Of a DNA stretch of 64,000 bases, positions 7,878-16,512 are shown in pieces (position 1 is the first letter of the stretch; each line of letters begins with the position of its first letter). Source of the stretch: Bog-756 sp963701325. Its GTDB lineage: Bacteria; Actinomycetota; Acidimicrobiia; Acidimicrobiales; RAAP-2. Both the position numbers and the translations under genes were made by a program. Where the stretch lies: contig OY969604.1 of the NCBI GenBank assembly GCA_963701325.1, positions 1-64,000 of the forward strand. The letters are read 5' to 3'. The notes under the pieces are model-generated. The model was not told the origin of the DNA. It was given only the letters and a program-made list of their open reading frames with translations, and did no database searches.

Positions 7878-8762
7878 GTGATCGTGCCGATCCTCTTTGC
7901 GCTGTTGACGGCCTTCGCCAACTCCCTCAACGTCGTCACCCAGCACAAGGCAAGCATCAACGCTCCGGCGCGGTCCAAGGGCTGGAGGTTCGTCGTCTAC
8001 CTCTTCCGGAACCCATTGTGGCTCTTCGGGTGGGTGGCCCTCGCGGGGGCCTTCGTCTTCCAGGCCCTCGCCCTGCACAACGGTGCGATCTCAGTCGTGC
8101 AGCCCCTCTTGGTGACCGAGCTCGTCTTTGCACTCGTCCTGCGCTTGGTGTGGGTCCACCAGACGATCAGGATGATCACGTGGTGGTCAGCCGGGGTGAC
8201 GTGCGTGGCGCTGGCCGTGTTCATCGCCGTGGCCCAGCCCAGTGGCGGCAGCGCTCTCCCCACCAGCGGCGCCTGGGTGTCGGCCGCGGCCGCCACACTC
8301 GGCTGCGTCGCGTTGCTGGCACTGCTCGGCTGGCGGTGGCAGGGATCGGCGGGAGGCCGCGCCGCTCTGCTCGGGTCTTCGGCCTCCATGCTCTGGGCCT
8401 TCGTGGCCACACTGATCAAGGCCACCACCGACACGCTGACCCAGTTCGGCGTGTCGGGGATGTTCGTCCACTGGCCGGTGTACGCCCTGGCGGTCGCTGG
8501 ACTGATGGCGGAGATCTTGAACCAGGTGGCGCTCCACGTCGGCCCACTGAGCGTCTCCCAGCCGTTCATTGTCATCGTCGACCCCATCGTGTCCATCGCG
8601 CTCAGCGTGTGGATCTACAAGGAGACGTTCTCCGCGAACGCGGGGCGTCTGGCCCTCGGTGCAGCAGCGTTCGCCACGATGTGCGGTGCTGTGGTCTTCC
8701 TGACGAGGACGGCCCCGGCGACCATGGACCCGGACCCTCAGCTGGTGCCAACCGGCCCGTGA
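7878..8762 (+). CDS. DMT-superfamily (EamA-like) transporter
   Basis: A 294-residue protein with about nine to ten hydrophobic segments in two repeated halves, the plan of drug/metabolite transporters. The first helix (LFALLTAFANSLNVVTQHKA), the pair-repeat start at LLGSSASMLWAFVATLIKATTD and the late SQPFIVIVDPIVSIALSVWIYKE segment fit the family; the last resembles the conserved DMT stretch where a Pro-containing helix precedes ExF. The start is GTG. Substrate unknown. It runs convergently with the aquaporin gene. Confidence 0.8.
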   Translation: MIVPILFALLTAFANSLNVVTQHKASINAPARSKGWRFVVYLFRNPLWLFGWVALAGAFVFQALALHNGAISVVQPLLVTELVFALVLRLVWVHQTIRMITWWSAGVTCVALAVFIAVAQPSGGSALPTSGAWVSAAAATLGCVALLALLGWRWQGSAGGRAALLGSSASMLWAFVATLIKATTDTLTQFGVSGMFVHWPVYALAVAGLMAEILNQVALHVGPLSVSQPFIVIVDPIVSIALSVWIYKETFSANAGRLALGAAAFATMCGAVVFLTRTAPATMDPDPQLVPTGP

Positions 8763-8872
8763 GGTTTGCCTCCTGTCGGCCGAGATGTCGCCGCAGGCGC
8801 AGGACCCGGTCAAACGGTGCCCCTACTGCCGTCAGCATTGCCGATACCGGACTCGGAAATAATGCCAGCGAG

Positions 8873-9637
8873 CTAGCGCACGGCCTCCGGGTCGAGAGAC
8901 TCTTCGGGCTCGGGAGCCTCACGTGGATAGATGACCCAATGGATCACCGCGGCCACGACTCCGCCGACCGCTGGAGCCACGATGAACAACCAGACTTGAC
9001 TCAGGGCCGTTCCCCCCACCACCAGTGCCGGCCCGAGGCTCCTGGCGGGGTTGACCGAGGTGCCGGTGAGGGGGATGCCGATGAGGTGAATGAACGTCAG
9101 TGTGAGGCCGATCACCAGCCCGGCGGTCATGGCGTTTGCGATTCGTGAGGTCACACCGAGGATGACGAATACGAAGATGGCGGTCAGCACTACCTCAACC
9201 AAGAAGGCACCGCCAGCGGTGATATGGACGTCTGACGCTTTGCCGTAGCCGTCCGCTCCAAGCCCGGTAACGGTCCGGTTGTAGAAGGGGGATGCGCTGA
9301 ACACTCCCCAGAGCAACAAGGCGCCCAAGATGCCCCCGATGAACTGGGCGACCATGTACATGACGCCCTCGACTGGCTGGATGCGCCGGGTCAGGAGTGC
9401 ACCGATGGTCACGGCTGGGTTGACGTGGCAACCCGAGATCGGTCCCAGCACGTAGACCAAGGCCGTGAGGACCAACCCAAAGGCAAGTGCGGTAGCCACG
9501 ATGCCAGCGGAGAGGTTGTGGGCAAGCGAGAACCCGGCGAAGTTAAACCCCTTGCCGAATGACAGAGTCGCCACGCCACAGGCGACGAAGACGAGGATGA
9601 GTGTTCCAAGCAGTTCTGCAGCGAGTTTCCGGAGCAT
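8873..9637 (-). CDS. aqpZ: Aquaporin Z-like water channel (MIP family)
   Basis: A 254-residue six-helix channel. Both half-helix signatures are intact: CHVNPAVTIG in the first half and TSVNPARS in the second. The segment FIHLIGIPLTGTSVNPARS puts a histidine in helix 5 and an arginine after the second NPA, which is the narrow filter of water-selective AqpZ rather than glycerol facilitators. The frame continues 35 codons upstream, but the ATG at LRKLAAELLG has a GAAAGG ribosome site and matches the family start. The last 20 residues are acidic and probably cytoplasmic. It differs clearly from the NPV-type aquaporin in the arsenic cluster. Confidence 0.92.
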   Translation of the reverse strand: MLRKLAAELLGTLILVFVACGVATLSFGKGFNFAGFSLAHNLSAGIVATALAFGLVLTALVYVLGPISGCHVNPAVTIGALLTRRIQPVEGVMYMVAQFIGGILGALLLWGVFSASPFYNRTVTGLGADGYGKASDVHITAGGAFLVEVVLTAIFVFVILGVTSRIANAMTAGLVIGLTLTFIHLIGIPLTGTSVNPARSLGPALVVGGTALSQVWLFIVAPAVGGVVAAVIHWVIYPREAPEPEESLDPEAVR

Positions 9638-9862
9638 CCGAACGACCTTTCGTTGTCTCGACCCGATTTGGCCTCGTGGCAGCCCCGAAGCCACCCCTGA
9701 AAGGTACTTGGGTCGTCGGGCAAAAACCTGATGACCGTGCAAGCGACGCTGAGACCGTGCCTATGGCGTATTGCCTGGGTGGTCGGTGGCACCCTGGACT
9801 GACGGACTGACCGGAGATGTGGGCACTGGCCCCGCTCGGCGTCGCAGTTCTATCGTTGATGC

Positions 9863-10363
9863 ATGAACCTGACTGCGATCAGGGCCATTGGGGCGATGGT
9901 TGCACCGGTCGTCCTCATTACGGCCGCGGCCGTCCTCTCCACTGGGATCTTGGCCATTTTCGGCTCGGTGAATGACCGCATGCGAGTGATGACGGCCGAG
10001 CGCCTCGCCGCACTGACCGGGCCTGACGGAATGCTGCGCACCGTCGCGCAACAGCCCGAGGCGGTGCGGGAACGTCTCCGCCAGATCGACGAACAGCTCC
10101 CGATGCTGCTCCACCGTCATCATCTCTTGCGGACCGCGGTCATGAGCATCTACATCGGAGTCGCGGCATTGGTGGCCAGTGTGATTGCGCTCGCGGTTGC
10201 CGTGCCGGCCCACTCCGAAGCCACCGCCTACTCGTCGCTGGCTCTGGTGCTCGCCGGGACTGTCGCCATCTTGTCTGGCTGCCTGTTCGCGGCTGCTTCG
10301 ATCGTGTTGTCGAAGGACGCGATCGACTACGAGGTGAAGCGCTCGCTATCGCTCGGCTCGTGA
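9863..10363 (+). CDS. DUF2721-type membrane protein
   Basis: A 166-residue protein with a membrane segment near residues 8-33, a charged cytoplasmic stretch (VNDRMRVMTAERLAAL and RERLRQIDEQLPMLLHRHHLLRTA), then two more hydrophobic helices. The N-R-M-x-R plus RR/HxLLRxA layout matches DUF2721 proteins, whose function is unknown. The ATG is at the natural start. It is transcribed divergently from the AqpZ-like gene with 225 bp between, so the two may share regulatory DNA. Confidence 0.75.
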   Translation: MNLTAIRAIGAMVAPVVLITAAAVLSTGILAIFGSVNDRMRVMTAERLAALTGPDGMLRTVAQQPEAVRERLRQIDEQLPMLLHRHHLLRTAVMSIYIGVAALVASVIALAVAVPAHSEATAYSSLALVLAGTVAILSGCLFAAASIVLSKDAIDYEVKRSLSLGS

Positions 10364-10383
10364 CCTCGAGGGGAGTCCGGGGG

Positions 10384-10842
10384 TCAACTCCCTGTCCGCT
10401 GCTCGACGTGCTGGAGTTCGATCCACAGCGGGATCAAGAACCAGATGTAAGCGTTGGTCAGCGTGTACTCCCGATCCTGGTTGTGCGTCACCATGCCGCC
10501 GACATCGGTGATGCGAACGCGGTCGTCCTTGCGTTGGTACGCCTTGACCCGCTCGAGAATCTCCAGCAACTCCTCTTTGGATGACACCTCGACGCCGAAG
10601 TGGTCCATGTTCGGCGTCACCATGAATTCGTCCGCCGTCGGCAGCAGGTAGAGGAACTGGCCCAGCGACCCCGTGTAGAGAATGAGCGGATTCCCCTTCT
10701 CTGTACTGTTGTCTCCCTCGATCCAACCGAAGATCTCGGAGTAGAAGTCCAACAGCGCGGCTCGACCCTCGTTGTCCATGATCTCGGCATCAACGCTGAT
10801 CGCTACGTGATTGATCCGCGGAACGAACGGATCCGGGCTCAT
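10384..10842 (-). CDS. VOC-family (glyoxalase/bleomycin resistance) protein
   Basis: A 152-residue vicinal-oxygen-chelate domain protein. RINHVAISV starts the first beta-alpha-beta-beta-beta unit with the usual metal-ligand histidine, ALLDFYSEIFGW is the following helix, and MDHFGVEVSS begins the second unit with another histidine. A longer reading frame reaches back through the next gene, but the ATG before SPDPFVPRI overlaps the dehydrogenase stop as ATGA, so coupling to that gene sets the start. Possibly a small-molecule isomerase, dioxygenase or lyase acting with the dehydrogenase. Substrate unknown. Confidence 0.8.
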   Translation of the reverse strand: MSPDPFVPRINHVAISVDAEIMDNEGRAALLDFYSEIFGWIEGDNSTEKGNPLILYTGSLGQFLYLLPTADEFMVTPNMDHFGVEVSSKEELLEILERVKAYQRKDDRVRITDVGGMVTHNQDREYTLTNAYIWFLIPLWIELQHVEQRTGS

Positions 10843-11858
10843 GAGGACAGGCTCGGTTGGACCATGACCTTGCTCGGTATCTCTCCTCGAGCGAGGCGCT
10901 CCATGGATACCATCACTTCGCTGAGCGGAATGTTGTCGGGCTCGATCAAGGCGTCGAACGGCAATCTTCCGGTTGTGAGGAGATCCACAGCCGGCTGGAA
11001 CCCTTCGTCGTTGTAGTTGTAGGCCCCGATCACCTCGAGCTCGAAGATGATCATGCGGTTCTGGTTGAACCGGGGCGGTTCGAAACCAGTTCCGACGATG
11101 ACGAGTGTGCCCGCATAGTCGAGTTGCCCGAATCCCGCTTCTGCCGCGCTCGCTTGACCCGAGCATTCGAACACCACCGCGTAGGGCTCGGCGACAGGAA
11201 GGATCACGGGCGGCCGCTCCAGCATGTCGGGTGTCACGACCCGGGTGGCCCCGACATCGAGGGCCTGCTGGCGCCGGACAGCGGATGGCTCGCTCACAGT
11301 GATGTCGGAGATCCCCTGGGCACGCAACACAGCGACGAGCAGGAGGCCGACTGGGCCCGCGCCGGTGACGAGTACCCGATCGTCGGGCCCGACACCGGAC
11401 AGCTGCACAGCGTGCAGGGTGATGGCTGTCGGCTCGGCCAGCGCTGCCACCCTGGTCGGCAGAGAATCGGGAATCCGGATCAAACCGTCGGCTGCCACCG
11501 TCTTGTACTGGCAGAAGGCACCGCGGTACCCGGCGAAGTCGGCCGTGGCACGGTTCAAGCACACCGACGGGCGGCCCCGTCGACAGGGCCGGCAGACGCC
11601 GCAGCCCGGATCCGGATTCCCCACCACCCGGTCGCCGGGTGACCAGTCGGAGCCGCTCGGCGCGCCGGCCACGGTGCCTGACCATTCGTGTCCGAGAATG
11701 GCACCCGGTGTTGCGTACCGCTCGAGGACCATGTGCAGATCGGAGCCGCAGATGCCGCATTCCGAAATCTCCACGAGCACCTCGCCAGGTCCGGGTTCCG
11801 GACGAGGTACCTGCTCGACGGCGATTCTGCCGTCACCTACGTAGACGGCTGCCGGCAT
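10839..11858 (-). CDS. Zn-dependent medium-chain alcohol dehydrogenase
   Basis: A 339-residue medium-chain dehydrogenase/reductase. Seen: SECGICGSDLHMV with the catalytic zinc cysteine, GHEWSGTV with the histidine-glutamate pair, PGCGVCRPCRRGRPSVC giving the four cysteines of the structural zinc, and a VTGAGPVGLLL NAD(P)-binding motif. It resembles threonine/sorbitol dehydrogenase-type members. The start at MPAAVYVGDG was preferred to one 18 codons upstream because it fits the family. Its stop overlaps the VOC start by four bases, so both are probably made from one transcript. Confidence 0.9.
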   Translation of the reverse strand: MPAAVYVGDGRIAVEQVPRPEPGPGEVLVEISECGICGSDLHMVLERYATPGAILGHEWSGTVAGAPSGSDWSPGDRVVGNPDPGCGVCRPCRRGRPSVCLNRATADFAGYRGAFCQYKTVAADGLIRIPDSLPTRVAALAEPTAITLHAVQLSGVGPDDRVLVTGAGPVGLLLVAVLRAQGISDITVSEPSAVRRQQALDVGATRVVTPDMLERPPVILPVAEPYAVVFECSGQASAAEAGFGQLDYAGTLVIVGTGFEPPRFNQNRMIIFELEVIGAYNYNDEGFQPAVDLLTTGRLPFDALIEPDNIPLSEVMVSMERLARGEIPSKVMVQPSLSS

Positions 11859-12161
11859 CAGTGACGATGGCACGAAGGCAACACTAGGTGACCTTGTCTG
11901 CGGCCACGCCACTTTCTTCGATGACAGGTCGAAGCGGTCGCCCGTACCCGTCTCCGCCCATTGTCGTCCGGACCTGAAACGTGATCCTCGACGGCCTCGC
12001 GGCGTTGGTGGCCGGGTCGCTCTCGGAGTGCCGGCTCCGTCGGCCTCGGGGACTTCGGATCCACGCTGTCGGTCGGCGCCCGATGCTGACCGCCGCCGGA
12101 ACGGGTCACTGATCGATCGCGGCTGACTCGCCCGTACTGGCGCAGCAGTAGCCTCGGCATC
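11859..12161. other. Divergent promoter region
   Basis: About 300 bp between the dehydrogenase (leftward) and the thioesterase (rightward). It must carry both promoters. I see no clear palindrome, hairpin or coding frame. Confidence 0.4.
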
Positions 12162-12587
12162 ATGTCCGATACTCCTCCGTACAAGCTTCGCGTCCCACTG
12201 GAGTCAGCGTTCGACTCGACGATCGGCTTCGTCGTTGATGAGAGCGACGAGATCGAGCGGTGCTCCGGCCATCTCCCAGTTCGTCCGCAGGTGTGCCAAC
12301 CGCTGGGCATGATTCATGGCGGCGTCTACGCAGCAATCGCCGAGACGCTCGCCTCGACTGGGACCGCCCGCGGGGTATTCGCTAAAGGAGATGCCGCTCT
12401 CGGAATGGCTAACAACACCAGCTTCCTGCGGCCGATCACCGACGGTTCCGTCCACGGCACCGCGGTCGCGATACACAGGGGTCGGACGAGTTGGGTCTGG
12501 GACGTCGAGATGCGCGACGACCAAGACCGACTGTGCGCAACGGCACGCGTCACGATTGCGGTGCGACCGCGAGCCGATCTGCGCTGA
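12162..12587 (+). CDS. PaaI-family hotdog thioesterase
   Basis: A 141-residue hotdog-fold protein. PLGMIHGGVYAAIAETLAS contains the HGG-x5-AE/D-type motif of PaaI/YdiI thioesterases, followed by GMANNTSFLRPITDGSVHGTA, the strand that forms the acyl-CoA tunnel, and a closing WVWDVEMRDDQDRLCATARVTIAV strand. It probably hydrolyses an acyl- or aryl-CoA in the cytoplasm. The ATG is 5 residues before the folded region. No operon partner. Confidence 0.88.
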   Translation: MSDTPPYKLRVPLESAFDSTIGFVVDESDEIERCSGHLPVRPQVCQPLGMIHGGVYAAIAETLASTGTARGVFAKGDAALGMANNTSFLRPITDGSVHGTAVAIHRGRTSWVWDVEMRDDQDRLCATARVTIAVRPRADLR

Positions 12588-12734
12588 AGCCCTGGTGGTC
12601 CCGATTACCGAACTTTGGGCACCGCCTAGTCATCGCAGCGTTCACGCCGTTCACGGGTGACTCGCACTGGCGGAAACCCGTCACGCCGCTCTCCGGCCTC
12701 AAGGTGAGGCACCAATCAGCCGATTCAGGGAAGC

Positions 12735-12974
12735 GTGAGCGAACAGCGGTACCCGACCGAAGAGTTCCACGGCAACACCATCGTTGGCGCGGCTCTGGTC
12801 ATCTCAGCGCTGGCATTCGGAGTCTGGATGCTCGGCGTGTGGTTGGGCGACGTGCACACGTCGTCACGAGCAATCCACGCTTTCGGAAACCTGGTGGCAA
12901 TCGTCGGGGCCGTTGGGACAGTCTCCTGCGCATGGCTCGCCATTCGAGTATGGGTGATTCAGCACCGCCGGTAG
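12735..12974 (+). CDS. Small two-helix membrane protein
   Basis: A 79-residue frame with a GTG start preceded by AGGGAAGC, a good ribosome site. Two hydrophobic segments (about 16-37 and 50-71) flank a short loop, and the tail is Arg-rich. No family recognised. The ribosome site and membrane pattern make it a plausible gene, but the region around it is otherwise non-coding. Confidence 0.5.
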   Translation: MSEQRYPTEEFHGNTIVGAALVISALAFGVWMLGVWLGDVHTSSRAIHAFGNLVAIVGAVGTVSCAWLAIRVWVIQHRR

Positions 12975-13524
12975 ACAACGACATCATCGGTAAGGGCGCG
13001 CCCGACCCACGCTGATGCAGGGCGTGATTGGACGACCCGCCGTGGCCGAGTCACTGGCTGGCGTGGCGGGTGAAAAAGCCACCAGCGTGTCGGACAGGGC
13101 GCGGGGCGGCGTGAGGCAGCTCGAGGTCTCGCCGTTGGGCCGACAGACTCGTGCCGCGGAGCCAGAGTTGGGCGATTGAGGTCACCCGGAACCGATGCCG
13201 GCCATCGTCCAGACTGCGCGATTGTGCCTTTCCCAAGGGCGTCCCGGTCGAGAGCATCGCCACGCTGAATTGGGAGTACCTGCGGTCCCGGCGCCACAGA
13301 GCAAGCCGTCCGGCTAGCTACCAACACGTTCACGAAGAGTAGGCATTGGGTTTCGCAATGTAGTCATTCTCAAAAACACGATTGCTGCCGGCAACCACCG
13401 TTGCACCTCAGAACAGGTCGTATGTCGGGCAGTCAACCGTCCGTTCAGGTAGAGTCCATTGCGTCGATGAGACAAAACGGTGGGAGTCGACCGGCCTTCG
13501 CCGACTGATAGCTAGGGGGAATAC
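12975..13524. other. Long intergenic stretch
   Basis: About 550 bp with no recognisable gene. The left half is GC-rich with meaningless short frames on both strands. The last 180 bp are AT-richer and contain the leader and presumably the promoter of the small secreted protein. No IS ends or tRNA seen. Confidence 0.4.
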
Positions 13525-14019
13525 ATGCGAAGCAAACTTTCTGTCCGACTTCTGGTCTGCGCCGCGATCGCCGGGTCAGCTTCGCTTGCGGGGGTGACTG
13601 CCACCAGTGGCCTCGCCTTCGCAGTGCCACTCACGGTGACCTGTACCCATCTCGTCGGTACCGCCACAAGCCAGACGCTGTCCGGGTGCACCGGCTCGGG
13701 TGCGACTGCCACAGAGGCAGGGGTTGCCCCGGCCCACGGTACGAACGTCGTCTCCACAAAGACCATTACGTGGGGCAGTGGGAAGACCTCGAAGACGACC
13801 TACACGTATACGAAGGTGACTACCAATAATTGCGCAGCACTGACGGGTTACACGAAGACCGCCAAGTATCACGAGGCGGGTCATGTGAACACCGGTACGG
13901 CCGGCGGCACGGCCACCGGGATGCGCGGTGGGGTGTTTTCTGGTTATGCATGCGTCTACACGCACACCGCAACTCCGCATACGTTGAAGGTCGTCAACCA
14001 GGGTAATTTCAACGTTTAG
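13525..14019 (+). CDS. Small secreted protein of unknown function
   Basis: A 164-residue protein with a Sec signal peptide (RSKLSVRLLVCAAIAGSASLAG, cleavage probably near LAFA-VP). The mature part is Thr-, Gly- and Ser-rich with four or five cysteines (VTCTH, LSGCTG, TNNCAAL, GYACVY), consistent with an extracellular disulfide-bonded beta-sandwich. A GGGGGAATAC ribosome site precedes the ATG, and a GC-rich hairpin follows, so it looks like a monocistronic gene. I do not recognise the family. Confidence 0.75.
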   Translation: MRSKLSVRLLVCAAIAGSASLAGVTATSGLAFAVPLTVTCTHLVGTATSQTLSGCTGSGATATEAGVAPAHGTNVVSTKTITWGSGKTSKTTYTYTKVTTNNCAALTGYTKTAKYHEAGHVNTGTAGGTATGMRGGVFSGYACVYTHTATPHTLKVVNQGNFNV

Positions 14020-14052
14020 GCCAACAAGCAACAAGTAACTGACGTACCGCGA

Positions 14053-14083
14053 AGGAGGCCCCGGCCAGCAGCCGGGGCCTCCT
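14053..14083 (+). terminator. Probable terminator hairpin
   Basis: A perfect 13-bp GC-rich stem (AGGAGGCCCCGGC and its complement) around a CAGCA loop, 33 bp after the secreted-protein stop. There is no T-run, so efficiency is uncertain. The remaining 270 bp up to the next gene show no other feature. Confidence 0.65.
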
Positions 14084-14350
14084 CGCGCTACCTCTGGCAA
14101 CTCATGAACGAGGGAGGCGGGTCCTTCTCGAAGTGCAGCGGGACGGCTGTGGAGGGGGACGGCGGGGAAGACGGTCTGCCTGGACTCCGACCCGTCGGAT
14201 GCGGGCGGCGAGAGGGCGACCGGTGCCAGGGAGGCACTAGTTTGCAGGTCAGGCCGAACCCGAGCCCCGAAGACCGGATGGAAGCGACCGGGGTCCGCCG
14301 CTGGCTTCACGTAGCTTGGGCGGGTCAACGACCGAACAATGGAGGCTGTC

Positions 14351-14741
14351 ATGATCGGTGACAAGGAAGAGCAGTTCCAAGGCAAGGGAACCGACCTGGG
14401 CGGCCTGCAGTCGCATATCGAGGAGTACCTCAAATCCGACGGCTTCACCGTCCAGAGTTCGACTCCGGGTGAGCAAGGCGTGGTCATCCAGGCCAAGAAG
14501 GGCGGCTTCCTGCCGCGGGGTCGTTGCTGCGGACCGAGCGCTGACCGTCACGATTGCGGGTAGCCCTGCCGACTTCACGGTTCGGATCGGCATCGGCAAG
14601 TGGCTCGAGCACATCGGGACGGCAGCGATCGAGACACTGCTCATCTCGGGGCTGTTTCTCGTCGTCGACGTTGCCGAGGTTGCCTGGAATTTCGAGATCG
14701 AGGACAAGCTCGTCAAGAGCATCAAGTCGTTCGTCGGGTAG
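14351..14741 (+). pseudogene. Small membrane protein gene with a +1 frameshift
   Basis: Two overlapping frames form one sensible protein of about 129 residues. The first begins at an ATG with a GGAGG site and reads IGDKEEQFQGKGTDLGG to KKGGFLP. The second continues with VVAADRALTVTIAGSPADF, a hydrophobic helix TLLISGLFLVVDVAEVAW and a charged end. Removing one G from the GGGG at 14517-14520 joins them as LPRVVAAD. The intact protein would be a membrane-associated protein of a family I cannot name. The extra base is likely a sequencing error, but true inactivation is possible. Confidence 0.65.
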
Positions 14742-14868
14742 CGAATCGCCCGTCCCCATTGTCCGGCAGCTGCTGTCCAACGCGGGCAGAGTGGGTGAAG
14801 ACGACTGCCTGCTTCCGGCCGATACCGGTCCGCCGATCTGATCGTCCCGAGAGGTTGACAACGGTGCC

Positions 14869-15666
14869 GTGGGTTCACTGCCGCTGAGTGCGACCGCCGT
14901 GATCGAACGGCTGATGGGAGCCGGCTGCCTCGCCCCAGAGGAAGAAGCCGAAGAGCTGATGGCTGCTGCTCGGGACGAGGCAACCCTCGAGGCATCCATC
15001 AGACGCCGCGAGGCCGGTGAGCCGTTGGCATGGATCACGGGCACGATGCGCTTCTGCGGTCACAACGTGCGCGTCGACCCGGGAGTGTATGTCCCTCGGA
15101 TCCAGACGGAGGTGCTCGCGGCACGCGGTGCCGAGCTCATGGCAGCGCGAGGGCGAACGTCGCGAGCTGTGGATCTGTGCACCGGCACGGGTGCGATTGC
15201 CCTGCATCTGATGGCCTCGGTGCCGGGCGCAGCGGTCGTGGCGGTCGATTCCGAGCGGCTGGCGGCGGCCTGTGCTCGTCGCAACGGTGTGCCGGCCGTC
15301 GTAGGCGACCTCGGCCAGCCCCTGGGTCGACGCGACTTTGATGTCGTCACGGCTGTGGCTCCGTACGTCCCGACGGCGGACCTACGATTTCTGCCAGCGG
15401 ACGTCCAGCGATACGAGCCTCGCATCGCGCTGGACGGGGGCAGCGACGGCCTCGAGCTCGTGCGGCGGGTGGTTGCCACTGCCGCGGCCCTCCTTCGACC
15501 GGGTGGCTGGCTCCTGACGGAAGTCGGAGGCGAGCAGGACCGCGGGCTTGCTGCGACGCTCGAGGCATGCGGTTTCGGTGCCGCCGCCACGTGGTCTGAC
15601 GAGGACGGCGACCTGCGTGGGCTCGCGGCGCAGTTGATGGATTCCGGCTCCGGAGCCGCCCCCTGA
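14869..15666 (+). CDS. PrmC/HemK-like N5-glutamine methyltransferase paralog
   Basis: A 265-residue protein with the PrmC layout: an N-terminal helical substrate-recognition domain ending in GEPLAWITG, then a SAM-binding Rossmann domain with VDLCTGTGAIALHL (motif I) and VDSERLAAA (motif II). The catalytic NPPY is replaced by VAPY in FDVVTAVAPYVP, as in the actinobacterial 'putative protein N5-glutamine methyltransferase' side family, so release-factor methylation is doubtful. The start is GTG. It does not sit next to prfA. It ends convergently with the enoyl-CoA hydratase gene. Confidence 0.82.
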   Translation: MGSLPLSATAVIERLMGAGCLAPEEEAEELMAAARDEATLEASIRRREAGEPLAWITGTMRFCGHNVRVDPGVYVPRIQTEVLAARGAELMAARGRTSRAVDLCTGTGAIALHLMASVPGAAVVAVDSERLAAACARRNGVPAVVGDLGQPLGRRDFDVVTAVAPYVPTADLRFLPADVQRYEPRIALDGGSDGLELVRRVVATAAALLRPGGWLLTEVGGEQDRGLAATLEACGFGAAATWSDEDGDLRGLAAQLMDSGSGAAP

Positions 15667-15693
15667 CGAGAACCCATGCCCAGGCTGGGAGCA

Positions 15694-15710
15694 GCGTCCC
15701 GCAGGGACGC
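15694..15710. terminator. Short hairpin between convergent genes
   Basis: A perfect 7-bp stem GCGTCCC-GCA-GGGACGC in the 48 bp between two gene ends. It may stop transcription from both sides. No T-run. Confidence 0.4.
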
Positions 15711-15714
15711 GCGC

Positions 15715-16512
15715 TCAGGACGGAAGGGGCGGAAGGCTTCCCTGCCAGTGTGGCGTCCGGTGTTCGAGATACGAGAGGACCCCCTCACGGGCATCCGGAT
15801 GGTCCATGAGCTGATGGTGGAGGGCTGTCTCCCGCTGCTCGACCCCGTCGGCGGAGAGCTCCCAGGTGGACCAGAGCAGCTCCTTGCTTGCGGCCACGGA
15901 CAGAGGGGCGGTGTTGGCCGCCACGTCACGGGCGAGGTCGATCGCAGCCGGGAGGACCTGGTCGGCGGGGAGTGCCCGGCTGCAGAGCCCCAACTCCCTG
16001 GCCTCGATTCCGTCGAAGGTGCGACCGGTGAGCAGGATGTCCGCGGCGGCCGACTGTCCGACGATCCTAGGGAGCGTCCAGTGGGAGAAGGCGTCCCCCA
16101 TCACGCCGCGGCGTGTCTGCACGATGCCGTACTTGGCGTCCGTGGCAAAGATCCGGATGTCGCACTGGAGGGTGAGCGTCAATCCCACCCCGATGGCATG
16201 ACCGTTGACCGCCGCGATGACCAGCTTGCGAACCTGCCACGCCGGCATCGGGACAGCTGCCGCGCTGAAGCTCGACTCGTCCTGCTTGGCGAACGTCCCC
16301 GCCCCTCCGGACAGATCGGCACCCGCGCAGAACGCCGGGGGCGTGCCGGTCACGACGACCACCCGGACCCGGTCGTCGGCATCGCAGGTGCGGAACGCAC
16401 GAGCGAGCGCGTCGCCCATACCGCTCCCGAACGCATTGCGCACCTCGGGCCGGTTGAGGGTGATCGTTGCGACGCCACCGTCGATGTCGAGGAGGATCGA
16501 GTCGTCGTTCAC
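15715..16512 (-). CDS. Enoyl-CoA hydratase/isomerase family protein
   Basis: A 265-residue crotonase-fold protein. Seen: ATITLNRPEVRNAFG near the N-terminus, FCAGADLSGGAG (oxyanion-hole loop) and VNGHAIGVGLTLTLQCDIRIFA, both standard for the family. A GTG start gives GTGA overlap with the stop of the preceding LLM oxidoreductase, so the two are translationally coupled. A much longer open frame upstream is an artefact of the neighbour's other reading frame. It probably hydrates or isomerises an acyl-CoA; substrate unknown. Confidence 0.87.
   Translation of the reverse strand: MNDDSILLDIDGGVATITLNRPEVRNAFGSGMGDALARAFRTCDADDRVRVVVVTGTPPAFCAGADLSGGAGTFAKQDESSFSAAAVPMPAWQVRKLVIAAVNGHAIGVGLTLTLQCDIRIFATDAKYGIVQTRRGVMGDAFSHWTLPRIVGQSAAADILLTGRTFDGIEARELGLCSRALPADQVLPAAIDLARDVAANTAPLSVAASKELLWSTWELSADGVEQRETALHHQLMDHPDAREGVLSYLEHRTPHWQGSLPPLPS

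Noticed and set aside
10384..11760. Apparent dehydrogenase-VOC fusion frame
   Set aside because: The upstream part is the wrong frame of the dehydrogenase gene. The VOC gene starts at the ATGA overlap.
13051..13263. Possible transposase or integrase remnant on either strand
   Set aside because: No conserved motif, DDE residues or inverted ends could be found.
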